NCBI RefSeq assembly: GCF_008041945.1
Contig: NZ_VKAD01000001.1
Span: 1,550,001-1,614,000 of the forward strand
DNA length: 64,000 bases
From: Reinekea thalattae
GTDB taxonomy: Bacteria; Pseudomonadota; Gammaproteobacteria; Pseudomonadales; Natronospirillaceae
Direction of reading: 5' to 3'
This document shows, in pieces, positions 18,266 through 26,579 of this stretch (positions within the stretch are counted from its first letter, which is position 1; every line of letters starts with the position of its first letter). The notes under the pieces are model-generated. The model had not been told where the DNA came from. It did not search any database and saw only the letters and a program-made list of their open reading frames with translations. The translations under genes and the position numbers were made by a program.

Positions 18266-20007
18266 ACATTAACCCTGGTGTAGAAGCGGGCCGAGCTAAA
18301 CGGGTTCGTCTGGGTGACGTATTATTACAGGCCGGTGCCATTACCGATGGTCAACTGCAAATGGCGCTGCAAGAGCAAAAGACAACCGGCAAAAAATTAG
18401 GTACTGCGCTTGTTGATATGGGCGTTCTAAAAGAAGCTCAGCTTCTGCAAACACTTTCTCAGCACTTAGACTTACCCTTTATTGAATTACGACAGTTCCA
18501 TCTAGACAGTTCCTTAATGCTACGTCTCGATGAAGCTATGGCACGCCGCTTTCGATGCTTAATTTTAGCAGAGCACAAAGACGGCGTACTCTTGGCAATG
18601 GCAGACCCGCTGGACTTAGTCGCCATCGACGCAATCGAAAAAATACTGTCTTGCAATGTTTACCCAGCGATTGTGCGCGAAAATGAAATCCTCGCCACCC
18701 TTGATGTCGTTTACCGTAATACCAGTGAGATTGAATCGTTAGCTGGCCAGCTAGACCAAGCACTATCCGGCTCGGCGACTGGTTTCGACATTGCCCAGTT
18801 AGAAGCCCAAACCGATGTTCAAGATGCTCCAGTGGTGCGCTTACTTCAGTCGGTTCTCGAAGATGCGGTTACGGTTAAAGCATCCGATATACACATCGAA
18901 CCAGATGAAACCGTTTTTCGTATTCGCATGCGTATCGATGGCGTACTGCAAGAGCAAGTGATCAAAGAAAAACGCGTCACTGCGGCATTGGTAATGCGTT
19001 TAAAAATCATGTCCAATCTTGATATCTCTGAAAAACGCTTGCCGCAAGATGGTCGCTTCAATGTTTTAGTGAAAGGCAAATCGATCGACATCCGTATCTC
19101 TACCATGCCGGTGCAATTTGGCGAATCGGTGGTATTGCGTTTACTGGATCAATCCAGCGGTGTTCGCACGTTACAAAGTTTGGGCATGCCAGAAGACTTA
19201 CGTAAGCGCTTTGAAGTGATGATCAAACGCCCTAATGGTTTGATTCTGGTCACCGGCCCAACAGGTAGCGGTAAAACCACGACGCTCTATTCGGCGCTGT
19301 CTATTTTGAACTCGCCAGAAAATAAAATCATTACTGCCGAAGACCCGATTGAATATCGAATGAGCCGAGTTAATCAGGTTCAGGTAAACCCTAAAATTGA
19401 TCTCAGCTTCGCTAAAATTTTGCGCAGCGCATTACGCCAAGACCCCGATATTGTGTTTATTGGGGAAATGCGTGATGAAGAAACCGTCACCATCGGGGTG
19501 CGCGCAGCAATGACTGGTCACCTTGTTATGAGTACGCTGCACACCAACGACGCTATTTCCAGCGCCTTAAGATTAACCGACATGGGCGTTGAACCCTATC
19601 TTATTGCATCGGCCTTACGCGGCGTTTTAGCACAGCGACTGGTACGTAAAATTTGTACTAAATGTCGCACGCCTTACGAACCAAACACCAGCCAAAAAAT
19701 GTGGCTCGAACATATGGCCAACGGTAAATTCAAAGAAGCCTCATTCAGCCATGGTACGGGTTGCTACCACTGTAACAACACCGGCTACAAGGGCAGGGTT
19801 GGGGTGTTTGAATGGCTTGAGCTTGACGGCACTACTGTGATGCCGCTGTACGAACAAAATCACAGCGCCTTTATTGAAGCGGTACGCGCTAAAGAAGATT
19901 TTAAACCGATGGAAGAGATGGCTCTTGAATACGCCAAGTTGGGCATTACTGATCTTCCAGAGGTGTTCCGTATTTCAGTCGATTCAGGTGATTATGAAAC
20001 GCGCTAA
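18262..20007 (+). CDS. mshE: MSHA pilus extension ATPase MshE
   Basis: This hexameric cytoplasmic ATPase powers pilus polymerisation. An N-terminal MshEN domain (about residues 12-150, with RLGDVLLQAGAITDGQLQMALQEQK) is the module that binds cyclic di-GMP in Vibrio MshE. The catalytic domain has Walker A GPTGSGKTTT, Walker B DPDIVFIGEMRDEET, and a zinc-binding tetracysteine (CTKC ... CYHC). The total of 581 residues is as expected. It overlaps the TPR gene by 4 bp and precedes mshG by 30 bp. A diguanylate cyclase at 41829 could supply its ligand, though that link is inference. Confidence 0.95.
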   Translation: MNINPGVEAGRAKRVRLGDVLLQAGAITDGQLQMALQEQKTTGKKLGTALVDMGVLKEAQLLQTLSQHLDLPFIELRQFHLDSSLMLRLDEAMARRFRCLILAEHKDGVLLAMADPLDLVAIDAIEKILSCNVYPAIVRENEILATLDVVYRNTSEIESLAGQLDQALSGSATGFDIAQLEAQTDVQDAPVVRLLQSVLEDAVTVKASDIHIEPDETVFRIRMRIDGVLQEQVIKEKRVTAALVMRLKIMSNLDISEKRLPQDGRFNVLVKGKSIDIRISTMPVQFGESVVLRLLDQSSGVRTLQSLGMPEDLRKRFEVMIKRPNGLILVTGPTGSGKTTTLYSALSILNSPENKIITAEDPIEYRMSRVNQVQVNPKIDLSFAKILRSALRQDPDIVFIGEMRDEETVTIGVRAAMTGHLVMSTLHTNDAISSALRLTDMGVEPYLIASALRGVLAQRLVRKICTKCRTPYEPNTSQKMWLEHMANGKFKEASFSHGTGCYHCNNTGYKGRVGVFEWLELDGTTVMPLYEQNHSAFIEAVRAKEDFKPMEEMALEYAKLGITDLPEVFRISVDSGDYETR

Positions 20008-20037
20008 TTTCGCCAGCCTAATGATGAGCAAATATTA

Positions 20038-21282
20038 ATGAGCACCTATTATTACCGTGGCAGAAATACGTCCGGCGCGATGGTCGATGGGACATTGCAA
20101 GCAGCCTCCAAATCGGATGCTCTGGCCCAATTGAATCGACAAAATATTACCCCGACACAGCTTTCCAGCAGCGGCAAAAAAAACAGCACACAATCGATCG
20201 ACGCTCTTCGCTCAGTCGATATTTTAGCCCGCTTTAAACGCCGCAAAGTTAAGATCGATGAGCTGATTATGTTTAGCCGCCAGATGTATGCTTTAACGCG
20301 TTCGGGCATTCCTCTAATTCGAGCCATCAACGGCTTGGCCGACACCACTCGTTCACCGGCACTGGCGCAGGTACTGCAAGATATTTCTCGCAGCTTGACG
20401 CAAGGTACTAACTTATCCAGCGCGTTCCGTTTGCACTCTGATATTTTTGGCGAATTATTTATCGCTATGATTCAAATGGGTGAAACAACCGGTCGATTAG
20501 ATCAAGCCTTTAAACAGCTTATCGATCATCTTGAGTTAGAAAAGGACACACGTAAAAAGGTCGCTGCCGCGTCTCGCTACCCGCTCATCGTAAGCGCCTT
20601 TATTGTTATGGCACTGTTTGTCGTCAATCTGGTTATCGTGCCGCAATTTTCTGGACTGTTTAGCAAACTGAATACGGAACTGCCCTTAGCGACGCAAATT
20701 TTATTTGCCAGCTCCAACTTCGTACAGAAGTTTTGGTTTCTGATTATTTTAGCCATGATCGGCGCTTGGTATGCTTTTCGCCGTTGGCGTAATACAGCAG
20801 CTGGCCGCCTTACCGTTGACCGCATACTGCTTAAACTGCCTATTCTTGGCCCTATCTTTGAACGTATTGCACTGGGCCGCTTTGCTCGGCCCTTTTCAAT
20901 GATGCTCGACGCTGGCGTACCGATGCTGCAAGCATTGAGCGTTTCCTCAAAAACAACGGGCAATCATTTTATTAAGCAAGGCATTGAAGGCATGCAAGCA
21001 GGCATCGAACGAGGCGAATCATTATTAGCCACCGCTTCGGCCAGCAAAATGTTCACGCCGTTAATCTTACAGATGATCGCGGTTGGCGAGGAGTCCGGTA
21101 ATGTTTCTAATCTACTCATTGATATTGCCGATTTTTACGACCAAGAAATTGAATACGATTTAAAACGTATTACAGAACTGTTTGAACCTTTCTTACTCGC
21201 CATTATGGGCGCGATGGTTGTTGTTTTGGCACTCGGTATCTTCTTACCTCTTTGGGAATTAGGCACAGCCTACTCGCAATAA
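20038..21282 (+). CDS. mshG: MSHA inner-membrane platform protein MshG
   Basis: This is the polytopic platform protein that works with MshE. It opens with the STYYYRGRNTSGAMVDGTL segment of GspF/PilC proteins and has two T2SF domains (about 75-195 and 275-400), each with membrane helices, plus a third around 220-245. MIQMGETTGRLDQAF and MIAVGEESGNVSNLL are the paired signatures of the two halves. It is the last gene of the operon. A hairpin follows within 20 bp, and no pilin genes (mshB, A, C, D) come next as they would in Vibrio. Confidence 0.93.
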   Translation: MSTYYYRGRNTSGAMVDGTLQAASKSDALAQLNRQNITPTQLSSSGKKNSTQSIDALRSVDILARFKRRKVKIDELIMFSRQMYALTRSGIPLIRAINGLADTTRSPALAQVLQDISRSLTQGTNLSSAFRLHSDIFGELFIAMIQMGETTGRLDQAFKQLIDHLELEKDTRKKVAAASRYPLIVSAFIVMALFVVNLVIVPQFSGLFSKLNTELPLATQILFASSNFVQKFWFLIILAMIGAWYAFRRWRNTAAGRLTVDRILLKLPILGPIFERIALGRFARPFSMMLDAGVPMLQALSVSSKTTGNHFIKQGIEGMQAGIERGESLLATASASKMFTPLILQMIAVGEESGNVSNLLIDIADFYDQEIEYDLKRITELFEPFLLAIMGAMVVVLALGIFLPLWELGTAYSQ

Positions 21283-21301
21283 TGCCTGCTTATGCACAAT
21301 A

Positions 21302-21329
21302 GAAAAGCTTCTCTCTACAGAAGCTTTTC
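21302..21329. terminator. Hairpin between mshG and a convergent ABC permease gene
   Basis: A perfect 10-bp stem (GAAAAGCTTC with GAAGCTTTTC) encloses an 8-base loop. It sits between the stops of two convergent genes and could serve both. There is no long T-run after it on either strand, so it is a weaker candidate than the others here. Confidence 0.55.
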
Positions 21330-21372
21330 ATAGCCTAAATCACAATCATAAAACCTAAGCAGCCGCTTGGAA

Positions 21373-22383
21373 TTAGCGTCCGTCCGAATGCCAGCTAAAT
21401 AACAACGAACCTAAAACTAAAAACAACATGCCAAGAGAGAATAACGCCCAGAGGTGATAGCTGATGGTTGCGAAATCCGCCGCTTCAGTCATGATCAAGC
21501 GAGCCGCCTGAACTAAATGCGTCAGTGGTAAAAACTGGGCAAACTGCTGAATAAAGTGCGGCGCGCCTTCTAAACTAAACCAAACTTCAGACAAGCCCAT
21601 CATTGGCCAAGTCGTCAGATTTAACAGACCACCGGCAAACTCCTCACTGCGCAAACGGCTGGCCACTAATAAACCTAAACTGACCATGGCAAAAACCCCC
21701 AACAACAACGTTAACAACAGCAACCAAATATCGCCCAGCAGCAGAGTACCTAACAAATAATGTGGCACAAAGGTCAGCACTAACGCCAAGATCAACACCA
21801 TCATAATGCGCGACAACAGATGCGCACTGATAAACTCCATTGCGGTTAACGGCGTTGCACTGAGTCGTTTTAATACACCATTTTTGCGATAGCGAACAAT
21901 GACATGCCCAACACCAAACAAAGAGCTGAACATAATGTTCATGCCAATGATGCCCGGCAATACCCAATCGACATATCGAATCGACTGCCCTTCAACCAGA
22001 GTTCGTGAAAAATAACTGTCTTCGGCGAGTAGTAATCGCTCAGCCATGTAGCCATTTCGGCTTTGTTCATTGACCCAATAACGGTACTGATCGATGTCGA
22101 TCAACAGATCGATTTGGTGCCTAACCACTCGTTCAATCGCTTCTGCTTCACTGTCGTAAGGAATAAATTGGATATGTTTTAATGACATAAAAAGCGGCCG
22201 CGAGACATAACCGTCTTGCTCCGATAACACGCCGACTTTGAACATTGGCTGTGCCTGAGAAAAGACAAAATAAAACACCAACAACAATAAAAAAGGGAAC
22301 GCGATGTTCCAAATAAAGGTACTTTTTTCACGTACAAATTCACGATTTCGAGCGTGAAAAATAGCCGATATTTTTTTCATCAT
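21373..22383 (-). CDS. ABC-2 type transporter permease
   Basis: This 336-residue membrane protein has one N-terminal helix (about 22-42), a ~120-residue soluble segment and five helices in the C-terminal half. It includes the conserved RKNGVLKRLSATPLTAMEFISAHLLSRI region of ABC-2 permeases. It would export an unknown substrate (drug, lipid or polysaccharide) with the ATPase encoded immediately upstream, and the two genes abut at 22383. Start ATG at 22383 gives MMKKISAIFHARNREFVREK; the second Met could also be used. The substrate cannot be read from the sequence. Confidence 0.88.
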   Translation of the reverse strand: MMKKISAIFHARNREFVREKSTFIWNIAFPFLLLLVFYFVFSQAQPMFKVGVLSEQDGYVSRPLFMSLKHIQFIPYDSEAEAIERVVRHQIDLLIDIDQYRYWVNEQSRNGYMAERLLLAEDSYFSRTLVEGQSIRYVDWVLPGIIGMNIMFSSLFGVGHVIVRYRKNGVLKRLSATPLTAMEFISAHLLSRIMMVLILALVLTFVPHYLLGTLLLGDIWLLLLTLLLGVFAMVSLGLLVASRLRSEEFAGGLLNLTTWPMMGLSEVWFSLEGAPHFIQQFAQFLPLTHLVQAARLIMTEAADFATISYHLWALFSLGMLFLVLGSLLFSWHSDGR

Positions 22384-23261
22384 TAATCCCTTAAACCTTC
22401 ACCGGTCAATTTTAAAAATAAATCTTCAAGGCTTGGTTGGTGAATCTGCATACCACTCAGTGCCATGTTATTTGCCATCAACTGAGTTAAAACGGGCTCA
22501 ACATCATCACAGTAAATATGAATCTTATCGGCTTTTTGAATCGAACCGGCGGGCAGTGCATCAAGCGCTACACCTTCGCTTGGTAGTTCAATAACCAAAC
22601 CAGAAAAATACTCAGCTAAGAGTTTTTTGGGCGCGCCATAAGCAATGAAGGCTCCAGCATCCATAATCGCCACTTCATCACATAACAGCTCAGCCTCATC
22701 CATATAGTGAGTGGTCAATAGGATGGTTTTGCCCTGCTGCTTTATTTTTTCAATCAACTGCCAAAAGTTGTGCCTCGCCTGAGGATCAAGACCAATGGTC
22801 GGCTCATCTAAGAAAAGCAAATCTGGATCGTTAACCAGTGCCAACGCCAATAACACCCGTTGACGCTGACCACCGGAAAGGCTTTTTACATCTTGATCGA
22901 TAATGGAATCCAGCTCACAGAGTTGCTGCAATTGATCGATTGCCATTGGTGAACGGTAAAAGGAAGCAAACAGATTCAGCGCCTCACCGACCCGTAAGTG
23001 ATCTTGTAACGCCGTATGCTGAAATTGAATACCAATGCGTTGACGTGTGCGTTTATTAACCGGCTGACCAAATAGCTCGATGTTGCCAGATGTCGGCTTA
23101 ACCAAGCCCTCTAGCATTTCTAGAGTGCTGGTTTTACCTGCGCCGTTGGGGCCAAGCAAGCCAAAGCAAACGCCCTTCTGGACGCTAAAACTCAAGTTAT
23201 TAACAGCAATCAACTCGCCGTAGCGCTTTGTTAACCCTGTTACCTGGACGACACTGGTCAT
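22383..23261 (-). CDS. ABC transporter ATP-binding protein
   Basis: The 292-residue protein has Walker A GPNGAGKTST, a Q-loop (FQHTALQ), signature LSGGQRQRV and Walker B LLFLDEPTIGLDP, followed by an H-loop in LLTTHYMDEAE. It is of the DrrA/NatA type paired with ABC-2 permeases, and its partner permease follows directly. A C-terminal ~70-residue regulatory extension is present. The gene is divergent from the DnaT-like gene, with a short intergenic region of about 190 bp. Confidence 0.92.
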   Translation of the reverse strand: MTSVVQVTGLTKRYGELIAVNNLSFSVQKGVCFGLLGPNGAGKTSTLEMLEGLVKPTSGNIELFGQPVNKRTRQRIGIQFQHTALQDHLRVGEALNLFASFYRSPMAIDQLQQLCELDSIIDQDVKSLSGGQRQRVLLALALVNDPDLLFLDEPTIGLDPQARHNFWQLIEKIKQQGKTILLTTHYMDEAELLCDEVAIMDAGAFIAYGAPKKLLAEYFSGLVIELPSEGVALDALPAGSIQKADKIHIYCDDVEPVLTQLMANNMALSGMQIHQPSLEDLFLKLTGEGLRD

Positions 23262-23452
23262 GTAAATTACCTAATTAAGAACAGCAAAAGCGTAGGCTAA
23301 CGCATGCTGCGCCTTGGTGGCTAGCCCCAAGCGTTAGATATTGATCTTGCTACAGATTAATGATGATCCACAACCAATCGATGCAGACAATCTATGCCGC
23401 CGTCATGCTATACTTATTGGCCGTTTCAACTTCAGCCAGAGGGTGCAGTCCG

Positions 23453-24310
23453 TTGGAAAAAATGCTCCAAGTATCACCGATTATCGCCCAAACAATAGGT
23501 CTTGAAGAAGCTCTATTGTTGCAGCTATTGCAGGACGCAAGCGCCTACCAAAGCAGCAATCCGGTGCTATTTTCCGACCAACAACGCAGTCAGTTTTTGC
23601 CGTTCTGGAGCGAGCGACAATTCGAATTAGTACTGCAGCGCCTATCCTCGCTAAGCTTGATTCAGGTAACAGGCCGCCAACCTTGGCATATCCGGCTAGA
23701 GGCGATCGATTTTTCTAGCAATCAGCCAACCACGACAAGCCCGCAACATTTAGCGAATGACTCCGGCTTAAATAGCCAATCGCGTTCTGACAACCAACAC
23801 CGCTCTAATGAGCAACACCGCCAAGCTGCGGCATTCGACAAGACAGAACAGATTACGCCGGCCGATCATCAACCGCTGCCGGTATATGTCAGCAATAACG
23901 ATGCGATTAATGAAGCCAGACGCCGTAATCAACTTGAAGACGACCTTTCGTATTTGAAATCTTACGAGCAACCGGCAGCTAAAACTCCCAACCGACGAAG
24001 CCGAATGCACTCGCAATGGGAGCCCAGTGCGGACTTCCCGCAATTAATTGCTTTTCATGATATTCCATTCGAGTTTGCGCTTTCCGAATTGGCCAAATTC
24101 CGGCAATATTATGCGTCTAAAGATCGCACAGAAATCAGTTGGGATGTTCGTTTTCTTAACTGGGTTCAACGCGCCTGGCACGACTCATTAAACAGTAAAG
24201 GCCGAAATGACCGACACCAAAACTCACCTAGTCAGCCTGAAAACTCTGCTCGAGAGCAGCGAAACCAGGTCCGCGATGCCCTCAGAAACATCCGAGATAC
24301 TGACTGGTAA
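23453..24310 (+). CDS. DnaT-like primosomal protein
   Basis: The C-terminal third (WEPSADFPQLIAFHDIPFEFALSELAKFRQYYASKDRTEISWDVRFLNWVQRAWH) matches the single-strand DNA-binding domain of DnaT, a primosome component that helps reload the replicative helicase. The N-terminal part (about residues 5-90) looks like a winged-helix region (ALLLQLLQDA...WSERQFELVLQRLSSLSLIQV), joined by a Gln/Asn/Ser-rich linker. I propose the TTG at 23453 because AGAGGG lies 9 bases upstream and the conserved part starts just after it. ATG codons at 23360 and 23462 are alternatives. The gene overlaps the next one, a lambda-P-like gene, by about 100 bp. Confidence 0.75.
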   Translation: MEKMLQVSPIIAQTIGLEEALLLQLLQDASAYQSSNPVLFSDQQRSQFLPFWSERQFELVLQRLSSLSLIQVTGRQPWHIRLEAIDFSSNQPTTTSPQHLANDSGLNSQSRSDNQHRSNEQHRQAAAFDKTEQITPADHQPLPVYVSNNDAINEARRRNQLEDDLSYLKSYEQPAAKTPNRRSRMHSQWEPSADFPQLIAFHDIPFEFALSELAKFRQYYASKDRTEISWDVRFLNWVQRAWHDSLNSKGRNDRHQNSPSQPENSAREQRNQVRDALRNIRDTDW

Positions 24311-24998
24311 GCGCAGCGAGCTAAATCACGACACCAAAGTCTTGGTCAATATGATTTTTGCCCGCTTTCATCACATCTATACGCACCGCTTCGAAAGCGC
24401 GTACCGTGATGAGACAACGCTGAACCAAGCCAAACGAGAGTGGGCTATGAGCCTTTCGGGTACATCTACCGACATGGTGGAACTGGCGCTCGAACGCTGC
24501 AAACATGAGCATGCTTGGCCGCCGACCATTGCTGAGTTTTTAAAACTGATGCAGCCAGCTCCCGAGTCACTTGGATTGCCCGATACACTAACTGCCTACC
24601 TTGAAGCCTGCCGTAACAGTTACCAAGCAACTGGCCGACGCTGGAGTCATATCTGCGTTAAAGCTGCAGCCATGAAAGTCAGTTATTTTAGTTTACGCTC
24701 TGAACCAGAACGATTAACTAAGCCGCTGTTTGAAAAGGCCTACCTCGATCTTGTTCATAGAATCAGCCAGGGCGAGACTATTCAGGTAGCCGAACCTGTT
24801 GCGCTACCGCTAACAGAATCCAACCAAGCCGAAGAGCTTATTAGCCAACTTATCAATGCTGGTGTCGATGATAAGCTAGCACCAGCCATTGCTTATTACA
24901 GCGAAAAACCCGCAGGCTCGGCAACACGGCACCGATACCGTGAACGTGCCCAACAGCAGCTGTTAGAGATGAAGATAGCGTTCGACTTACCAGAGTAG
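24207..24998 (+). CDS. Replication protein P-like helicase loader
   Basis: The central region (LVNMIFARFHHIYTHRFESAYRDETTLNQAKREWAMSL...ALERCKHEHAWPPTIAEFLKLM) resembles the phage lambda replication protein P family, which delivers DnaB helicase to DNA. The 263-residue product starts at an ATG preceded by AAAGG. A second ATG at 24276 would shorten the overlap with the DnaT-like gene to 35 bp. No other phage genes are nearby, and the neighbours are chromosomal, so this seems a resident gene rather than a prophage piece. The pairing with a DnaT-like protein supports a role in helicase loading, which is inferred. Confidence 0.78.
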   Translation: MTDTKTHLVSLKTLLESSETRSAMPSETSEILTGKRSELNHDTKVLVNMIFARFHHIYTHRFESAYRDETTLNQAKREWAMSLSGTSTDMVELALERCKHEHAWPPTIAEFLKLMQPAPESLGLPDTLTAYLEACRNSYQATGRRWSHICVKAAAMKVSYFSLRSEPERLTKPLFEKAYLDLVHRISQGETIQVAEPVALPLTESNQAEELISQLINAGVDDKLAPAIAYYSEKPAGSATRHRYRERAQQQLLEMKIAFDLPE

Positions 24999-25044
24999 GC
25001 AATTAAAGAACAAGGCTATTAAAGAGTAAGGCTACTAAAACGCA

Positions 25045-25067
25045 AAAGCCGGGAAGATCCCGGCTTT
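25045..25067. terminator. Terminator hairpin between convergent genes
   Basis: A perfect 10-bp GC-centred stem (AAAGCCGGGA with TCCCGGCTTT) has a 3-base loop. It lies 47 bp after the P-like gene and 33 bp before the 3' end of the opposing SH3 gene, so it can serve both strands. Confidence 0.8.
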
Positions 25068-25099
25068 ATCGTGTTTTGTCAGCGCTAAATGAAAGACTA

Positions 25100-26305
25100 C
25101 TAGCTTTCGCCTGCTGGTGAAGGCTCAAGTGGTCGTAAAAAACGAGCACTGGCATAACCTGTTTCACCCTCAACACGCACCAACATCCAAAGTCCTTGAG
25201 CGGACTCAGGATAGGCCCATACTCGAGCACCTGTCGCCAGCTTAATAAGGATTTCTGCATCCACTGACGCGGTTTCGCGCACGTTAAGAATCGACGCGGT
25301 GACTTCCATTAATACGGCTTCACCATTGGCGTCACTAATTTGAGAATCATCCGAGCTATTAGTCACTGGCGTATTAATCACGATAGGACTGGCAACCACT
25401 GGCGGTTGTGTCACCGGCGCAGGTATCGCTGGCGCTAAAGTCAATTCAGTTGGCTGAGACTCAGCAGTCTGTTCTGTGTTTTCAGCAACAGCGTCGCCAA
25501 CAACATCTGCTGATTGCGTTTCACTGCCTGCTTCTTCAGATGCACTGTCTGTTTCGACTGTGCTGACATCCAAAGGAGTTAAGATCGGCTCGTCCTGAGC
25601 AGCATTATCGACAAAGTCATGCAATACCACCGGAACTTTCACTCGCCCTAATTGTAATGGGCCAAAAATTAACGCAACAGAAAGTAAGACACCAAAAATA
25701 GCACCTAAAGCAAAACTGCCGAACAGGCCTTTTTGTCGCGGTTTACTCTTTGCTCGGCGTTTTTGAACTCGGCTGCTCGGAGTTACTTCACCGTGCAAAC
25801 GCCACTCAACTCGGTCTAGATATCGAGGATCCAACGGTACTAGCGGCGCCAGTAAACGATCGCTATCGCCGCTGGCGTATTCTTCAAATACTCGCTGACC
25901 TAGCTCTTGAATTCGACTTTCAGGCAGACTAAGAACTCGCCCTAAAATACGCAATGCTAAAGGTACGTGTGTTGGCAGTTCATGATCCAACAGCAGCAAG
26001 CGCCATGCAGTTTCTACTAAAAAAACTACCTGATCGGATGATATGTTTTCTGATGCCCATACTAATGCATCGACATGATCCTCAACATCGGAATGATCAA
26101 AGAAGATCGATGCTCGGGAGGATAGATCGCTATCAGCATAAGGTAATGTCGCACTCAAAGTTCGCTCAATATGCAGCTCACTTGCTGGATAAACATAGGC
26201 CAGCCACTGCAGGGCAATATGAACGGCGGCCTGCATTGAGTCTTCATGTTTTAGCCAGAAAGCGTCTTGTGGGGCTTCAAGCGATATTTTCTTCATTGTT
26301 GTCAT
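25100..26305 (-). CDS. Membrane protein with C-terminal bacterial SH3 domain
   Basis: This 401-residue protein has a cytoplasmic N-terminal half (about 1-195) that I do not recognise, a basic patch (RVQKRRAKSKPRQK) and one membrane helix at about 200-220. A Thr/Glu/Pro/Ala-rich extracytoplasmic linker follows. It ends in an SH3-like domain (about 335-395, ASILNVRETASVDAEILIKLATGARVWAY ... GYASARFL). Such SH3 domains usually bind cell-wall or periplasmic ligands. It is a single-gene unit, ending at the shared terminator on one side and facing the malic enzyme gene's 3' end on the other. The function is unknown. Confidence 0.72.
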   Translation of the reverse strand: MTTMKKISLEAPQDAFWLKHEDSMQAAVHIALQWLAYVYPASELHIERTLSATLPYADSDLSSRASIFFDHSDVEDHVDALVWASENISSDQVVFLVETAWRLLLLDHELPTHVPLALRILGRVLSLPESRIQELGQRVFEEYASGDSDRLLAPLVPLDPRYLDRVEWRLHGEVTPSSRVQKRRAKSKPRQKGLFGSFALGAIFGVLLSVALIFGPLQLGRVKVPVVLHDFVDNAAQDEPILTPLDVSTVETDSASEEAGSETQSADVVGDAVAENTEQTAESQPTELTLAPAIPAPVTQPPVVASPIVINTPVTNSSDDSQISDANGEAVLMEVTASILNVRETASVDAEILIKLATGARVWAYPESAQGLWMLVRVEGETGYASARFLRPLEPSPAGES

Positions 26306-26579
26306 TTAATTCTTCGTCTAAAAACAAGCATAACAGCTACCCAATGACGCTCAAACTCACAAGATAGCCGAAAAATGGCTCTATAAAACAGCGTTACCTA
26401 TAAGAATAGACCATACTCAGTCTAAATAATCCAAAATATGATGCATTCTCACTAAGCTAACTCTAATCTAACAAAAAAACCACCCGTAATTGCAAACCCA
26501 GTTCTTACTTTCAGAAAATACTTACCATCAGTAAAACGATTAATAGCATTGAATCGTGGTTTATTAGGTGATCGATGGG

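Noticed and set aside
24207-24998. Lambda-P-like gene as sign of a prophage
   Set aside because: No integrase, capsid, terminase, lysis or attachment sites are seen, and all neighbours are chromosomal.
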